Shown: positions 12,118 to 22,756, numbered from the stretch's first letter. The stretch is DNA of 64,000 nucleotides from Batillaria attramentaria (GCA_018292915.2 JACVVK020000472.1:357501-421500), one strand, 5' to 3'. Notes: generated from the letters alone by a model not told the origin. Program-made: numbers and translations.

Positions 12118-15100
12118 ATACCCCTTATAGAACATAGTACGTTCAAGTAGACTGAGTGATGTTCGTGTATGTTTTAAATCTAGGCTGGCACAGATGGAGG
12201 CTGAAACGAAGATGAACATAGAGAAGCTGTGTACCTGCTTCGCCCCAACCCTCATGTGTGTGGAGACGGATACTGTGAGTTAGCATATTGTTTTCTAGAA
12301 TCCATTTACTGTAACACTGAAATAGGTCATCGCCACTGTCAACATTGTCACAGATCTTGCAGCAAGCTCCATTGTCAAGTTTGTGTAGAATTAGGTCCTT
12401 GTTAAAATGCTTCTGTGTTGCAGAAATGAAACTGACTTGCGCATCCTTTTATTCCTGTTGTCATGCTTGGTTCTGTTGTAGATCCAGTTGGCTCGTCAGC
12501 CCCTCTTGGATAATTTGGGCACATGTGGGTGTGATACATTGTTGCAGAATCTGATAAAATAAAATGATTTTGATGTTGTTTTGTCTTATGTCGTCTCTGT
12601 TAGTCAGTGGGTCTCACACTGTGATACAACATGTGATTCACTTTTTTTCCCCATCAGGGCCGAACCAACCCTGGGTTTGAGATTATGGTGCTGTCAGACC
12701 TTGTCAGCCAGCGGGACTATCTTTTCCAGGTAGATTTTTTTCCCCTTTCATGTCTTTTCTGCCTTAAAGAAAAAGAAAATTACAGTTCTGTACCCATTTC
12801 ATGAACGTAGAACTGGCCACAACGACATGTCATACGATGTTAAAGATGAATCTTCTTTTCTAATCTTCAATGGTGGCCTGTTGTGGGGGCATCATTTCTG
12901 TCCCTTTGAGTATGCGAGATGTATTGACTTGCGCATGATTGTGCTGACTGTAACTGACTTGCGCATGATTGTGCTGACTGTAACCGACTTGACCGCACAA
13001 TGCACTGTACGCAGATCAACCAGAGTGAGTTGGACACCGAGGCCAAGATCCAGGCAGCTACACAGAGAATCCTGGAGATACAGCAAGACCCACGGAAAGT
13101 AAGTGCACACCACTTGTCCTCATGTCAACAGTTGGGATTTACTGGGATGGATTGTGGGTGGTGACTTCCTTTTCCTGTTTCAATTAAAAAAAAAAAGAAG
13201 TATGTTTTATTTTTTATTTTTTTATGATAGGTACGTGCATTCATGTTCGTTCACATGCTATCATTTATCAAATCATGTGTGTCACAGTCAGAATTGTCTT
13301 TGTGCTGACACATTTCAGGGGGTGTGAAAAGGGGTACCCGGTCCTCTCTGGCAACTCCAAAAAAGCTGCCGCCTAGTTGAAATGCTTTGAGCGGTAGACC
13401 AACTGAAATAAATCTTATGTAGAGAAGAGTATGTTCTCCTGAAAAAAAAAAAAAAAATTCTGGATCTCCAAGCCCCACATACTCACCAGCAAATGACAGA
13501 ATACACCTTCCGGTTTATATCGACCATGGAACAAAGAGACTTCCTGGACTTTAACAAACTATATTGTTGTTCAGATATGTTCAACATTCTGCGGCAGCAA
13601 GGCTATGCTTGAATTTGGGTGGCATACAACAGCACATCTGACAGTACGCAGGAATATCCAAACAAGCTTAAAACACTTCAGGGTTTTATCACTCGATGAC
13701 ATGTGGCGTTTTTTTTCAGGCGACTGAAATTTGTCTTGGGCTAGTAGGCTTTCCAGTTTCAGTCACCCAACTGATGACCAAGAGTTTTGGCTTTTCATCA
13801 CCCCTGCCTTTGAAAAAAAGGATACTATTCTTATGCGGCTGTATGTGTTGTGTGTTGCATGCGCAGATTCAAGTCTGTGCTATCCATCCCAGATTTAAAT
13901 GGAGTTTGTTGTTGGTCGTTTTTTTGTTTTGTCTGTTCCCTGAGTGTGAAATGAAGAAAAGTCAGTGACATGTTTGGCCTCCTCTGTTGGGACAGTTATG
14001 TTGTGCACGCATATTCAAGTGTATCTTCGTCAGTAATAGTAGATCATTGCGTTTGGTGGTTGTGGTGTTGTTTGTGTTGGTTTTTCTCCCAGCAGTATAT
14101 AATAATTATGTTCGTATTTCTAGTCCCAGGTGCCAGGCAACATTCTGATGCCGGTCACAATGTACGGCGCTGGTGGTCAAGATGAGATGGTCAATGTAAG
14201 TGAAGTACATGTATGCAAATTCAGGTCGCTCCTTTGTAATATGCTTCAGGATACTGTAAATTTGATTATAGCATGGTCATATCTGTGTCTCCATGGTTAA
14301 AAAATTTCCTTAAAAATCTCATGAGAAACACCCCTCTCTCTCTCTCTTTAAAAATTGAATATTGCGTCCTGCTATCATGCAGTGCAACTTTAATGACTTT
14401 TTCTCTCTGTTACTTACTTATTCTCTCTGTTACTTACTTATTTTTTATTTATTTATTTATTTTCAGACAACAACATCCACAACAGCAAAGGAGGTTGTGG
14501 ATTATCTCATGAGAAAGTGCAACCTTGCGGGACGATCTTTCGCTCTCTATGAGATGCTGTTCAGTGGAGCTATAGGTGTGTCTGAGGTTTTGTTTATTGT
14601 TGGGCCTTTTTTTTTTTTTTTTGGGTGTCTGTTTTGTTGTGGTTTGTTTTGTTTGTCAGTTTTCTATGAAGTTGGTTTTGTTAATTTATGACGCTTGTAT
14701 GCAGTCGCGTAAATTCAGCTGTCATTCTGCAGTGAGAGTCAAAGTGTACATGAAGAAAAAAGCAAAACATGTAGTACTGTAGCAGGCCTTCATAATATGA
14801 TCCATGTCGGACATTGGTCTCAGACCGATTCAGTTTTGAATTGTCCGTTGACTCTCTTACTGTCTTACCATAATTGTATCCTGTTATTTCTATGCCACTG
14901 TGGACAATATTCATGACAAATTTAGTGTACTTTAAGGTCAGTCCTATTACCTTTGTCCTGTTATACTGGACTTAAAATCTCCCCCCTTATAGCTAAACTG
15001 TATCCTCCCCCTAAAGAGTGTTTTCTCCTCTGAAGCACATGAAGTCATGCCAGAACGCACCAAATTGCACAGATTTTAGTCTAAATCTGAAAGTTTTCCT

Positions 15101-16805
15101 CTGGAAAAAAGTCCTCCTCTGAAGCACTAAAAATCGGGCCAAAATGCACCTAATCACAGATTTTAGTTGAATTTTAAAGAGATTCCTGGGGAGCATGCCT
15201 CCAAACACCCCTAGCATAACATGTCTGCAATGCAGATGCGCTCTTGTGGCTTTGTCACTTCGTCATTTGCTACACACTTTTCCTCACGGACCATTATAGT
15301 CCCCACGGATGTGAAGCCCTGGTGTGGTGGGCAGGAACTCATTGACACGTACAGTGTTACGAACCTTCCTGTCTCAGTTCCTCTTTGAGTACCATTATAG
15401 TCCCCACGGATGTGAAGCCCTGGTGTGGTGGGCAGGAACTCATTGACACGTGCAGTGTTATGAACATTCCTGTCTCAGTTCCTCTTTGAGTATGGGTAGT
15501 TTTGTAGTGCCAGTCAAATCCTGCAGACACCTCAGCAACATTTTCAAGTCAGATCTTCGGACTTACTTGACATCGACACCACGGTCATTTTGCAGTGCGA
15601 CCTTTGTTTCCTGGTGACAACGTACTGATGACAACGGGTCGCTGGAGTGAATGGGACGACCTGATAAAGAACAGAGACAACGCTAAAGACAAGAACAAGG
15701 AGGACAGCAAAAGCAACGTCCCATGTTTGTGTCTGTGTGACACAGAGCGACTGGAGAAGCTTGACAGTCATGTGAGTGACTTTGTTTGTTTGTTTGTTTT
15801 ATTTGTCAGAACTTTATTATCCTTTTCGGGATAATTTAGGCAGCTTTCTCAATGGGAAGCGGGTCGTCACGGTGCAGCCACCCCCACCTACCTATTTTAA
15901 AATGTTTGCATGGCGAGGAATGTGGTAGAAACGTGATGAGCAGCCAAGCAGCCAGGAAAAATTGGTATTAGATACGACAGCTCCATTCGGAGTTCAGCCA
16001 TCCAGTTGCACACATGCTCATCGGACGCACCACCTCTTCTCACCCCCCACGGTGCTTCTGTTTTTCAGTACATTTCCATCTGAAGTTTGCATGTTACAGT
16101 AATGTGGCTGATCACATGCCCACACTTATACAGTATTTATGTACGTGTTGCCTGCACAGCTTGTTATGAAAGGAACGTATGTTCCATCAAATAGTCAAAA
16201 TTACAACAACAACAACAACAAAAAAAGAAAATTTTTTTTGGTGTGAGAGCTTAGGCCAGATGTTTGTTTTCAGTAAGTCATGTCTGATGTTGTTTTCGCA
16301 GTACGACAACTCCCGTCCACTGTTTGGAGAGGTCAAGTACGCGGATTCCAAATCCAAGAATAAGTTCAAGAAAACCACAGTGGAGTTCAAACAGTGCATG
16401 CTGACCTTCTACAAAGACAGCAAGGTTTGTTATAACAACTCTGGGTGTACATTATTGGGCCTACCATCTGATATTTATAGCCTGTACAGAAGACAGCTTT
16501 TGTATTTGAAACAGTAATGCTTAGGAGTTGCCTTTATGCCCAAAAAAATAGTGTATGTTAAAGCCTCAATACGTTTGTCAGGCATACAACAGTTGTGGAC
16601 AACTTTTCATCGAATGCGCTTCATCCATGCATCAAAATCAGTCAGTTGGAACACAAGCTAGCATCTGAAACCGTTGTGCTGACGCTGGTTGGCGTACGTT
16701 TTACAAACGTAGAAGCGTACTGAGCAGATGACAATATTTGATAATAATAATGCATAGCTTTTATAGAGCGCTGTTCTCCAACTTCCAGGGACTCGCTGCG
16801 CTTAA

Positions 16806-16888
<83 letters not shown>

Positions 16889-19391
16889 TTTACATCCCCT
16901 CGGCTTACATACAATTTGGCAGTGCAGCGAACTCACGATGCACACAGACAGACTTAACAGAGGTTTAGCTATCAAAGGCCTGACGGAAGAGAAAGGTCTT
17001 CAGATGTGATTTAAACAGAGGCAGTGAGGTCTGAAGGCGGAGTTGGATTGGCAAGGAGTTCCAGACAGTCGGAACTGTTGCAGACTGAAGACCAACTAGA
17101 CAGCACTAGATTGGTGGCTATTTTAGCGGCCTTGTCACTCACCATGTAATGAAAGTCATATTTCTCTATTATTAGAAGCTGCAAAGTCATGAAAATGGCC
17201 ACAGCGGCTAGAAGGAACATCTGTTCGTTTGCCAAACAACTGTAAGAGCTATGCGAGCACTAGTACGTGTTTCTCCTGGCAACTCGTTACGAGACTTTAA
17301 GGTCAGAAGAGCTGTAAAAGCAGTACACTGACTTCTCTTTGTGGGGAAACAATGCAAACACCAGCTGCCCAACACTCTCCTAGTCACTCTTGCAGGCGTT
17401 TGAATATTTTGTTGTAGTTGGTTTCTGTATTCTGATGAAGCGTTGGTGTGTTTGACTTTGACAGGCCAAAAGCCAGCTGTGTTCTTGGAAGGTGGAGGAG
17501 CTGACAATTTATCTTGGCGTGGATAGCAAGCGCTCGCCTCCAACTCAGTAAGTTTGACAACCCATGTTCCACTTGTCTATCTTTTCCTTTCTTCACACAA
17601 AAGTTTTTTTTGTGTGTGTGTGTGTTTTTCCAGCCGTTGGAATGCTGCTGCCCATATGCCAATTTTCGCTGTTTGTTTTTTACCACTGTAGCTGCCGAGA
17701 GTGGGACAAAAAGTGGAACAATCAAGAACAGATTATCAGCATCACATTTCATTCAGACATGAGTTTTGGGTTGTTGTTTTTTTTTCAGCCCCTTGGTCAG
17801 TTTCCTTTGTGCATGTGCATACAGGTTTAATTATCTTTTTTTAAAATCAAATATTTATGTGAATTAGAAGTACAGCTGTCAGCTTGTGGGGGAGGAGAGG
17901 GTTGTGTTTGGGGAGGAGAGGGTTGTGTTTGGGGAGGAGAGGGTTGTGTTTGGGGAGGAGAGGGTTGTGTTTGGGGAGGGGCAGGGTTGTGTTTGGGGAG
18001 GGGAGGGTTGTGTTTGGGGAGGAGAGGGTTGTGTTTGGGGAGGAGAGGGTTGTGTTTGGGGAGGGGCAGGGTTGTGTTTGGGGAGGAGAGGGTTGTGTTT
18101 GGGGAGGAGAGGGTTGTGTTTGGGGAGGAGAGGGTTGTGTTTGGGGAGGAGAGGGTTGTGTTTGGGGAGGGGCAGGGTTGTGTTTGGGGAGGAGAGGGTT
18201 GTGTTTGGGGAGGAGAGGGTTGTGTTTGGGGAGGAGAGGGTTGTGTTTGGGGAGGAGAGGGTTGTGTTTGGGGAGGAGAGGGTTGTGTTTGGGGAGGGGA
18301 GGGTTGTGTTTGGGGAGGAGAGGGTTGTGTTTGGGGAGGGGAGGGTTGTGTTTGGGGAGGAGAGGGTTGTGTTTGGGGAGGGGCAGGGTGGGGTGTGATA
18401 TGTGGGGGAGGAGAGGGTTGTGTTTGGGGAGGGGCAGGGTGGGGTGTGATATGAATTCATATGGAGCTGTGTGTCCGTTTGTCTTTGTGCTTTCCTGTGT
18501 GAATGCCTCACAGTACCGCATTTCTAATATTGGCCATTGTCAAATGTTCCAGGTTTGGTTTCACATTCCTGGTGAATAGCAAGGAAGAGAAAGCAAAGTA
18601 AGTTACATGTGTCAACAGATCAATTCCCTTGGTGCTGACTGCATGCATGCACGAAGAACAATAAAACTTACACTGCCAGTCATTATTAAATGGTTTAAGT
18701 TTACATTGAATATTTAGGATTGTCTGATTTTAAAATACAAAGCCTGCTAGTTCAGAAATGGGCTCCAACTAAACATGGAGACATTTGTCTTTTCTTTTAA
18801 AAGAAACTCCATCGATTTATAGAGATATCCCTGATGAAGGTTGTAATATTTACTGAATATATTGAACATTGACTGAAACGCTAGGTGTTGTGGTTGATTT
18901 TTTGCATCTTCAACTGTGTCCGTGTTTCAGGAACAGCTACTTTGGCCACTGTGTTTGTCTGACGTCAGAAGAGGAATACTACAGATGGGTTGCAGCTTTG
19001 CTGGTGGCTCAGGTGACCGTACAAAATTTGTAGACAGTAGTCACTAGAAAATTTTGCGCTGCATGTGTAATCGTTATGTATGAACCCAAACAGCATGGAA
19101 GAGAATTTGTAAAAAAAAGTCAGAAACCTGCATTTTCAGCATGTTATGATAGGTTTCAAGATTCAGTGCATATATATATATATATACTTGTACCCAAAAC
19201 TTCTGTTGTTTCGTTGTTGATTTTGTTTATTTTCGAAAGTTGTTGCTGAAGATGAATATTGATAATCGCTTGGCAGGGTAACAGGTTTCTGCATAACTTA
19301 CATCTGTGCTGTTGCTACTAATCGTTGCTAATGAAGTTTCTCCTTTTTTTACCCACAGAATCCAGAGGGCTTGATGGTGTGGAGCAGGTGA
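616..19391 (+). CDS. ARAP: ARAP-type Arf-GAP/Rho-GAP adaptor, 3' portion (25 exons)
   Basis: ARAP proteins are PI(3,4,5)P3-responsive adaptors that inactivate Arf and Rho GTPases at membranes. Coding exons: 616-647, 2323-2386, 5147-5208, 5658-5725, 6272-6380, 6721-6810, 7248-7304, 7520-7565, 7890-7968, 8513-8585, 9074-9164, 9799-9876, 10523-10651, 11547-11652, 12184-12274, 12658-12729, 13015-13098, 14124-14195, 14467-14575, 15596-15771, 16302-16424, 17465-17547, 18553-18597, 18931-19012, 19359-19391 (TGA 19389-19391). All are bounded by AG/GT and keep one continuous frame, giving 683 visible residues. The order PH-PH-RhoGAP-RA-PH is the C-terminal half of ARAP. The last PH has IYLGVDSKRSPPT, then FGFT, then WVAALLVAQ, close to the ARAP C-terminus as I know it. 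The N-terminal SAM, PH1, PH2, ArfGAP and ankyrin regions lie upstream of the window. Which vertebrate paralogue (1, 2 or 3) is closest cannot be decided by eye. Confidence 0.93.
774..1686 (+). repeat. Intronic duplication, copy 1 (with truncated piggyBac-like element)
   Basis: This segment is almost identical to 3659-4566, with only scattered substitutions and small indels visible. It begins with 312 bp of non-element sequence, passes a TTAA at 1082-1085, and then enters the left end CTCTCACCAGTTCAC of the element. It stops abruptly at 1686, inside the element, so this copy lacks the right terminus. Confidence 0.9.
3659..4566 (+). repeat. Intronic duplication, copy 2
   Basis: Partner of 774-1686. 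The two copies flank ARAP exon 2323-2386. Relative to copy 1 it lacks about 6 bp near 3855. From 3964 on it runs through the complete element that ends at 4969. Confidence 0.9.
3964..4969 (-). mobile_element. Non-autonomous piggyBac-like element, 1006 bp
   Basis: The element is flanked by TTAA at 3960-3963 and 4970-4973, the piggyBac target duplication. Its ends are exact 15 bp inverted repeats: CTCTCACCAGTTCAC at the left and its complement at 4955-4969. On the minus strand it retains an acidic, Ser-rich N-terminal reading frame typical of piggyBac transposases but no catalytic domain. It is an internally deleted copy lying in an ARAP intron. Confidence 0.82.
4475..4672 (-). pseudogene. piggyBac-like transposase N-terminal remnant
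   Basis: A 65-codon frame starts MSSSESDSEPFYSDDDSS and has further Asp/Glu/Ser clusters (LDSGDSDKEN). Such acidic N-termini are common in piggyBac-family transposases. The frame stops after NVTNVCK and the DDD catalytic core is absent. It lies inside the TTAA-flanked element, so it is a decayed or deleted transposase rather than a host gene. Confidence 0.55.
5435..5508. repeat. (GT)n microsatellite
   Basis: About 37 uninterrupted GT units in the intron after exon 5147-5208. Confidence 0.95.
5764..5846. repeat. (GTCT)n microsatellite
   Basis: TCTG tetranucleotide array with two TGTGTC variants, starting about 40 bp after the donor at 5726. Confidence 0.95.
5896..6111. mobile_element. 216 bp MITE with 17 bp terminal inverted repeats
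   Basis: The ends are TGGCCCCGTTTACATTA at 5896-5912 and its exact reverse complement at 6095-6111. The interior is rich in GCGCCCT/AGGGCGCT motifs and holds a second inverted repeat (CAGACTACC ... GGTAGTCTG near 5986-6012). There is no coding capacity. The superfamily is not clear because the target duplication is ambiguous. Confidence 0.8.
6721..8585 (+). CDS. ARAP: ARAP exons 6-10: PH4 domain
   Basis: Window residues 112-226. The sequence runs FGLAALVYMRESVSEDW, then STWVMLSWRMLYYMNKELK, IDLRKATQI, a Cys-bearing loop (SCQLCQERGACFVL), and TFYIQANLQRDTSRILEAVSSAVK. This matches a divergent PH fold with a long C-terminal helix. The invariant Trp of the last PH helix is replaced (ILEAVSSAV), which is common in atypical PH domains. 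It abuts the RhoGAP exons directly, as in ARAPs. Exon 10 is followed by a (CAT)n microsatellite at 8586-8622, starting 4 bp inside the intron. Confidence 0.78.
6836..7097. repeat. A/C-only low-complexity tract ending in poly(G)
   Basis: Roughly 230 bases made almost only of A and C (CAACAA/CAAACAAA types), then a run of about 28 G at 7070-7097, all inside the intron between exons 6721-6810 and 7248-7304. Confidence 0.9.
9074..13098 (+). CDS. ARAP: ARAP exons 11-17: RhoGAP domain
   Basis: Window residues 227-443. RhoGAP domains speed GTP hydrolysis on Rho/Rac/Cdc42 by an arginine finger. Visible landmarks are VPVIVERCLTQIYSRGQ, then EEGIYRKSA with the catalytic Arg at residue 265 (codon 9822-9824), and ALKRFFRELEDSLFT with the conserved Lys and Arg-Glu-Leu but without the usual Pro-Glu-Pro. 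NYSTLRRIILHIWK and IEKLCTCFAPTL follow. In the last motif the canonical Asn before Leu is Lys (residue 375, codon 12224-12226). A helical tail (QAATQRILEIQQDP) closes the domain. GAP activity is therefore plausible but possibly reduced. Confidence 0.88.
9371..9735 (+). mobile_element. tRNA-derived SINE, family B
   Basis: The tRNA-like head has an A box (TGGTCTAGTGG) and B box (AGGTTCAAGTCC) near 9383-9440. A body shared with 23352-23694 follows, and the tail ends in TAGTTATTATT. The anticodon-like triplet appears to be GTC. It lies in the intron before RhoGAP exon 9799. Confidence 0.8.
10679..11017. mobile_element. Fold-back/MITE with 18 bp inverted ends
   Basis: ATGAGGTTTAACACTTTC at 10679-10696 is exactly complementary to 11000-11017. 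TTAA occurs at 10686-10689 and 11007-11010, so it could be a TTAA-targeting (piggyBac-like) MITE of 317 bp or a longer fold-back. The interior has a repeated GGTACCAGGTACCGACCA-type motif near 10705-10765. Confidence 0.7.
11709..11955 (-). mobile_element. SINE family B, 5'-truncated copy
   Basis: The reverse complement of 9371-9735 and 23352-23694 matches across the GGCTCAAAGC and TTCCAAAGCAGAG blocks. The tRNA head is missing and a (CA)n follows at 12078-12115. Confidence 0.75.
14124..15771 (+). CDS. ARAP: ARAP exons 18-20: Ras-associating (RA) domain
   Basis: Window residues 444-562. ILMPVTMYGAG starts a ubiquitin-like strand. TTAKEVVDYLMRKCNL forms the RA helix, and FALYEMLFSGAIVRPLFPGDNVL matches the ARAP RA pattern of an acidic-free strand followed by R-P-L-x-P. 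An unusually polar insertion rich in Lys, Asp and Asn (window residues about 520-545) precedes the last strand VPCLCLCDTERLEKL. RA domains bind Ras/Rap-family GTPases, and in ARAPs this one can regulate the RhoGAP. Exon 20 is preceded by a 101 bp tandem duplication in the intron. Confidence 0.82.
15290..15491. repeat. 101 bp direct tandem duplication
   Basis: Two adjacent 101 bp units (15290-15390 and 15391-15491) begin ACCATTATAGTCCCC and differ at only a few positions. They lie about 100 bp upstream of the acceptor of RA exon 15596-15771. Confidence 0.93.
15812..16060 (-). mobile_element. Decayed SINE, family C
   Basis: Reverse-strand similarity to 45694-45960 and 57195-57475: a CTTTATTATCC hairpin tail, GCAGCTTTCTCAATGGGAAGC, then GATGAGCAGCCAAGCAGCCAG. 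Many substitutions suggest an old copy. Confidence 0.6.
16302..19391 (+). CDS. ARAP: ARAP exons 21-25: PH5 domain and C-terminus
   Basis: Window residues 563-683. The exons encode PLFGEVKYADSKSKNKFKK, CMLTFYKDSK, WKVEELTIYLGVDSK, FGFTFLVNSKEEKAK, SYFGHCVCLTSEEEYYRWV and AALLVAQNPEGLMVWSR, then stop. This is the short C-terminal PH of ARAPs. The first strands are unusually rich in Lys. The 45 bp exon 18553-18597 sits about 100 bp after a 21 bp G-rich minisatellite (17887-18450). The final coding exon has only 33 nt, so the 3' UTR starts at 19392. Confidence 0.88.
16741..17075 (-). mobile_element. LINE 3' end with internal (CA)n
   Basis: The reverse complement of 16974-17072 translates as TVWNSLPIQL ... 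FKSHLKTFLFRQAF, the C-terminal pattern of jockey/CR1-type reverse transcriptase ORFs. Downstream on that strand come a (TG)n at 16809-16885 and a TTATTATTAT tail at 16741-16752. It matches 61196-61509. Confidence 0.82.
17887..18450. repeat. 21 bp G-rich minisatellite, about 24-26 units
   Basis: The unit is GGGGAGGAGAGGG followed by TTGTGTTT, with variants GGGGAGGGGAGGG and GGGGAGGGGCAGGG. The end holds two copies of a GGGTGGGGTGTGATATG variant. Because the unit is 21 bp with no stop, every frame is open and long false ORFs appear on both strands. The plus strand, which is the ARAP sense strand, is G-rich and could form G-quadruplexes. It ends about 100 bp before an acceptor. Confidence 0.96.
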
Positions 19392-21455
19392 TGAGTGACT
19401 GACCGAAGGAGTTCTAGATGATCGTGACTTCACAAGCTAGTCAGCTCTTGAGGAGAGTTCACGCAGGGAGCGTGAAAGTCAGTTGTGTTTTTCAGTGGCC
19501 TCCAAAATGGCATGTAAACCTGAGAACGTGGGTGTACGCTGTGACTGACATACAGTATTGTACAGATGAAACGTGAGACAAGAGGACAAAGAGGTCAGAC
19601 ACTGGATACAGGACAGTTCGTGCAAGAAAGGAGTTGCTGTGGTGTGTGAGTGAGAACCACATCTGCTTTATGTGTCGATGCGTGCACAGTGATACTGGTA
19701 CTTCCTGTACACGGTGATGCTGTTTTGTGGATGTGTTTCTGGACGTACGTACCATGTAAGCTATGCTTATCACTACTGCTGAGTTTAAACGCAGGCGTTT
19801 AGACTGAAAGGTGATGGGCAGGATTTTCTTTTCTGGGGGCTCCCTTCTTGATGTCCATGATTTCACATGTGTAGTTGCATTGAATTCAAGGTGTCTTGCT
19901 CTGATTTCTGAAGAGCTGCAAGGGTATTATAGGGTGTTCTGCGCATTTAAATTTTTTTGTGTCAAGTATTTTGTGCCACGGCTTGCGTTTACATGCTTTC
20001 TATGGAAAGATATTGACTATTACTTGCTATCACTTCACGAAAAAAAAACCCTTTTTAAAAAAAATGTAGTTTCCATGTAATTGAAACGTCATAGGACAGG
20101 CTAATTTTAAAATTTCTTCAGGGGTAGACCTACCCGTCTTAAAAACTGACTGATTCCTTTGATTTTTAAAGTGCAGATAAGCCTGAAGGTTGCTTGTTAG
20201 TATGAATCTGCTGGGAACAAGTTGTGCTAAACGTGAGAAGAAAGAAGGGGAGGTTGTCACTGTGACGGTGCTTCATCGGTGTTACGCAGAGAGAAACCTG
20301 AAGATTTGTCAGTCGTGAATTTGATTTTTGAAAGTAATGACCAGGTTTGAAAAACGTCACTTGTGAGCTGTGCATGGTATGCAGTTGGCACGTGTCGTGT
20401 ATACACACAAGTAAACCAGGGACCTGCATGCTGCTCATCGGTTGCTGTTGACCAGCACTGTGAGACTTATTGTTGCCAAATATTGTCCAGCTGCAAACCT
20501 GGGCACTCCCAAGAATGTAAGAGCATGGTGTACATGGTGTATCAACAGTTGAAATTGGGCAGCCAAAGCTTTGCACAAACACCTTTTGTGCAAAATACAT
20601 ACATGTACCAAACGCCAAGTCCGCCCTGTTCCAAGACTTTTCAGCGTAACACACTCAAGCCCCATGAAGGCTATCGCTATACGACTGTTCAGTAATGGAT
20701 TGTGTTCAGCGCAGTTGTTTCTTGGATTCTCTTCTTTATCTGCATGTCTTACATGTATTTGTTAAAAAAAAAATGAAATGACTGAGAATGACTTGCAATG
20801 GTGTTTATATTCCGTTTACTTGAACTCTGCTTGACCAAATTCCTGCTGATTTTGAGTGTTTGAAAAGTGAACTTGCATGAACTGTTCACTGCATTCACTT
20901 TTCCTGTTCATTCCAACCGTACCATTTCCAAGTGGTGTTCACTAAAATCCGTGTTTGCAACAGAAGAAAACCACAAAACGTGTCTCTTGTTTGGTAGCCA
21001 GTGTCTTCAGGTTAGGCTTCTGTAATGGAAACTTCACCTAATTGACATGAAAAGGAAAAAGAACTGGATTAGTTACAAAGAAACGGGCTGGAACATGGAA
21101 ATCTCCAAACGGCATTTTTCATTTGCGGTGATTTTACCTCGCATGATCATTTGTCACTGGTGTTTTAATCGCACGTGCCATCTTTTGACAGTGGGGAATT
21201 GATGTGTGTTCTGTGGATGCGTTTATGCAACTGCTTTTTACACATTTTGTTTATGGTGGAAGCTTCTGACTGTAGAATTTACGCGCCAACGCTTAGTCCT
21301 GTCAAGGAAGTAGGGGTTGGTGGCTGTGAATTTTTTTTTTCCCCCTAAAAAAAAAAAAAGGGTGAAATAAGATGAAGGCAAAATACAACAGAAACATAAT
21401 ATGCTCAGGGTTGCTAAAGGTGTTTGAAGTTCTTGTAAGTCTTGTTGATATCCAG

Positions 21456-21505
<50 letters not shown>

Positions 21506-22591
21506 TAGCATGGACATACATGTGCTGAAATGTGTGCTGATGAGAATAATTGATAATGCTGTTAATGTTTGATGCGCATTACATTTTTCGGGCTCCTTCT
21601 TGTTTCTGCTGTTTGGAGAGACAAGATTGTGTAAATTGCGTTTTGGTGTAGTATTGTAAATTGATGTACCCAGTATTTTAAAGCATTTTCCTTTTATTGT
21701 CTCACAGTGTATGCCTATTTTAGTGCGTTTGAAGCGCTGTTCACATGAGTATGTACATACGTGCAAGCTAGCATATTAGGCAGAACTTTGTGTTCAGGGT
21801 GTGCGGTATTCATTTGATTTTGCAAGCTTAATTGCGCATTTTACTTTGAACAAGAACATTGTAGGTGGTGTACAGACTGTGTATCTATGCGAGTGTTGTA
21901 CTTGGCGGACGTTTCTAGTTCTGGTTGAAGAATGGCGGAGCTTGGTTTTGAGAGCGTGTCAGGAGAACACACAGTTCTTGCTTCTCCGGAAACATTCTCA
22001 GACCTGAGGTGCAGCAAATTCCCGTGCCAACGATAGCACATTCTGTTGTTAGACATTTCCAGAACCATGCAAAGATATGCAATAGTTACCAACCTTGTGT
22101 ATAAATTTATGTACAAAATGTGCACACTCATGTTACTGTAGATTGTCAGTAAACAGATGTTCGACATGATCTTTTTAGATTTTTGCCATGATATTTTGGT
22201 TTTTTATTGTATGATCTTTTTATCGGTAAAGAATGAGAAACTGTTTATCTGTGAAAATGCTTGTGCAATACATTCCCACATATTTTACACTAGAGTGCCT
22301 TCCCCATCTTATGCATAGTAAAAGAGAGTTATGTTGTATGTATACAGAGTCTGTAGAGCAGATGGAGGAAATACTGAGTAAACACTTCTGTTAGGGTTCA
22401 GCTTGACGTAAACCTCATTCCACTTTACGTTGCTGGTGGGGTGAGAGCCATTGTTCCATCAAACCGTTGTTCTGTTTTTTCTACAAGCATCCATTCCTTC
22501 TGGTTTCACAATCCAGTCCACTGTGAACCTCAACATACATTGAACATTTCAGCAGTCTTTAGATATCAAGAAAAACAAAGCATTTTAAAGG

Positions 22592-22756
22592 GTGGGGTGT
22601 TCGGGGGTTTAACGTCCTTTTCTGCCACATAGGGTGATATCAAAGACGGGGCAACGATGAAAAAGCCAGCACAAATATTTGGCCCCAGCCGGGATCGAAC
22701 TCACGCCCCGAGCATTAGAAGTCCAACGCTCTACCATTCGACCACCCCGGCTCCCC
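22592..22756 (-). mobile_element. tRNA-derived SINE, family A (full, with TSD)
   Basis: The reverse complement starts GGGGGAGCCGGGGTGGTCG, with A box TGGTCGAATGG and B box GAGTTCGATCC, and ends GGACGTTAAACCCCCG. It is flanked by CATTTTAAAGG at 22581-22591 and 22757-22767, an exact 11 bp target-site duplication. The anticodon-like loop CTTCTAA suggests a tRNA-Arg(UCU)-like origin. Confidence 0.92.

Noticed and set aside
17847..18579. Open frames of 155-231 codons on both strands (KHNPLLP and GRRGLCL repeats)
   Set aside because: They are produced by a 21 bp tandem repeat with no stop in any frame and lie in an ARAP intron.
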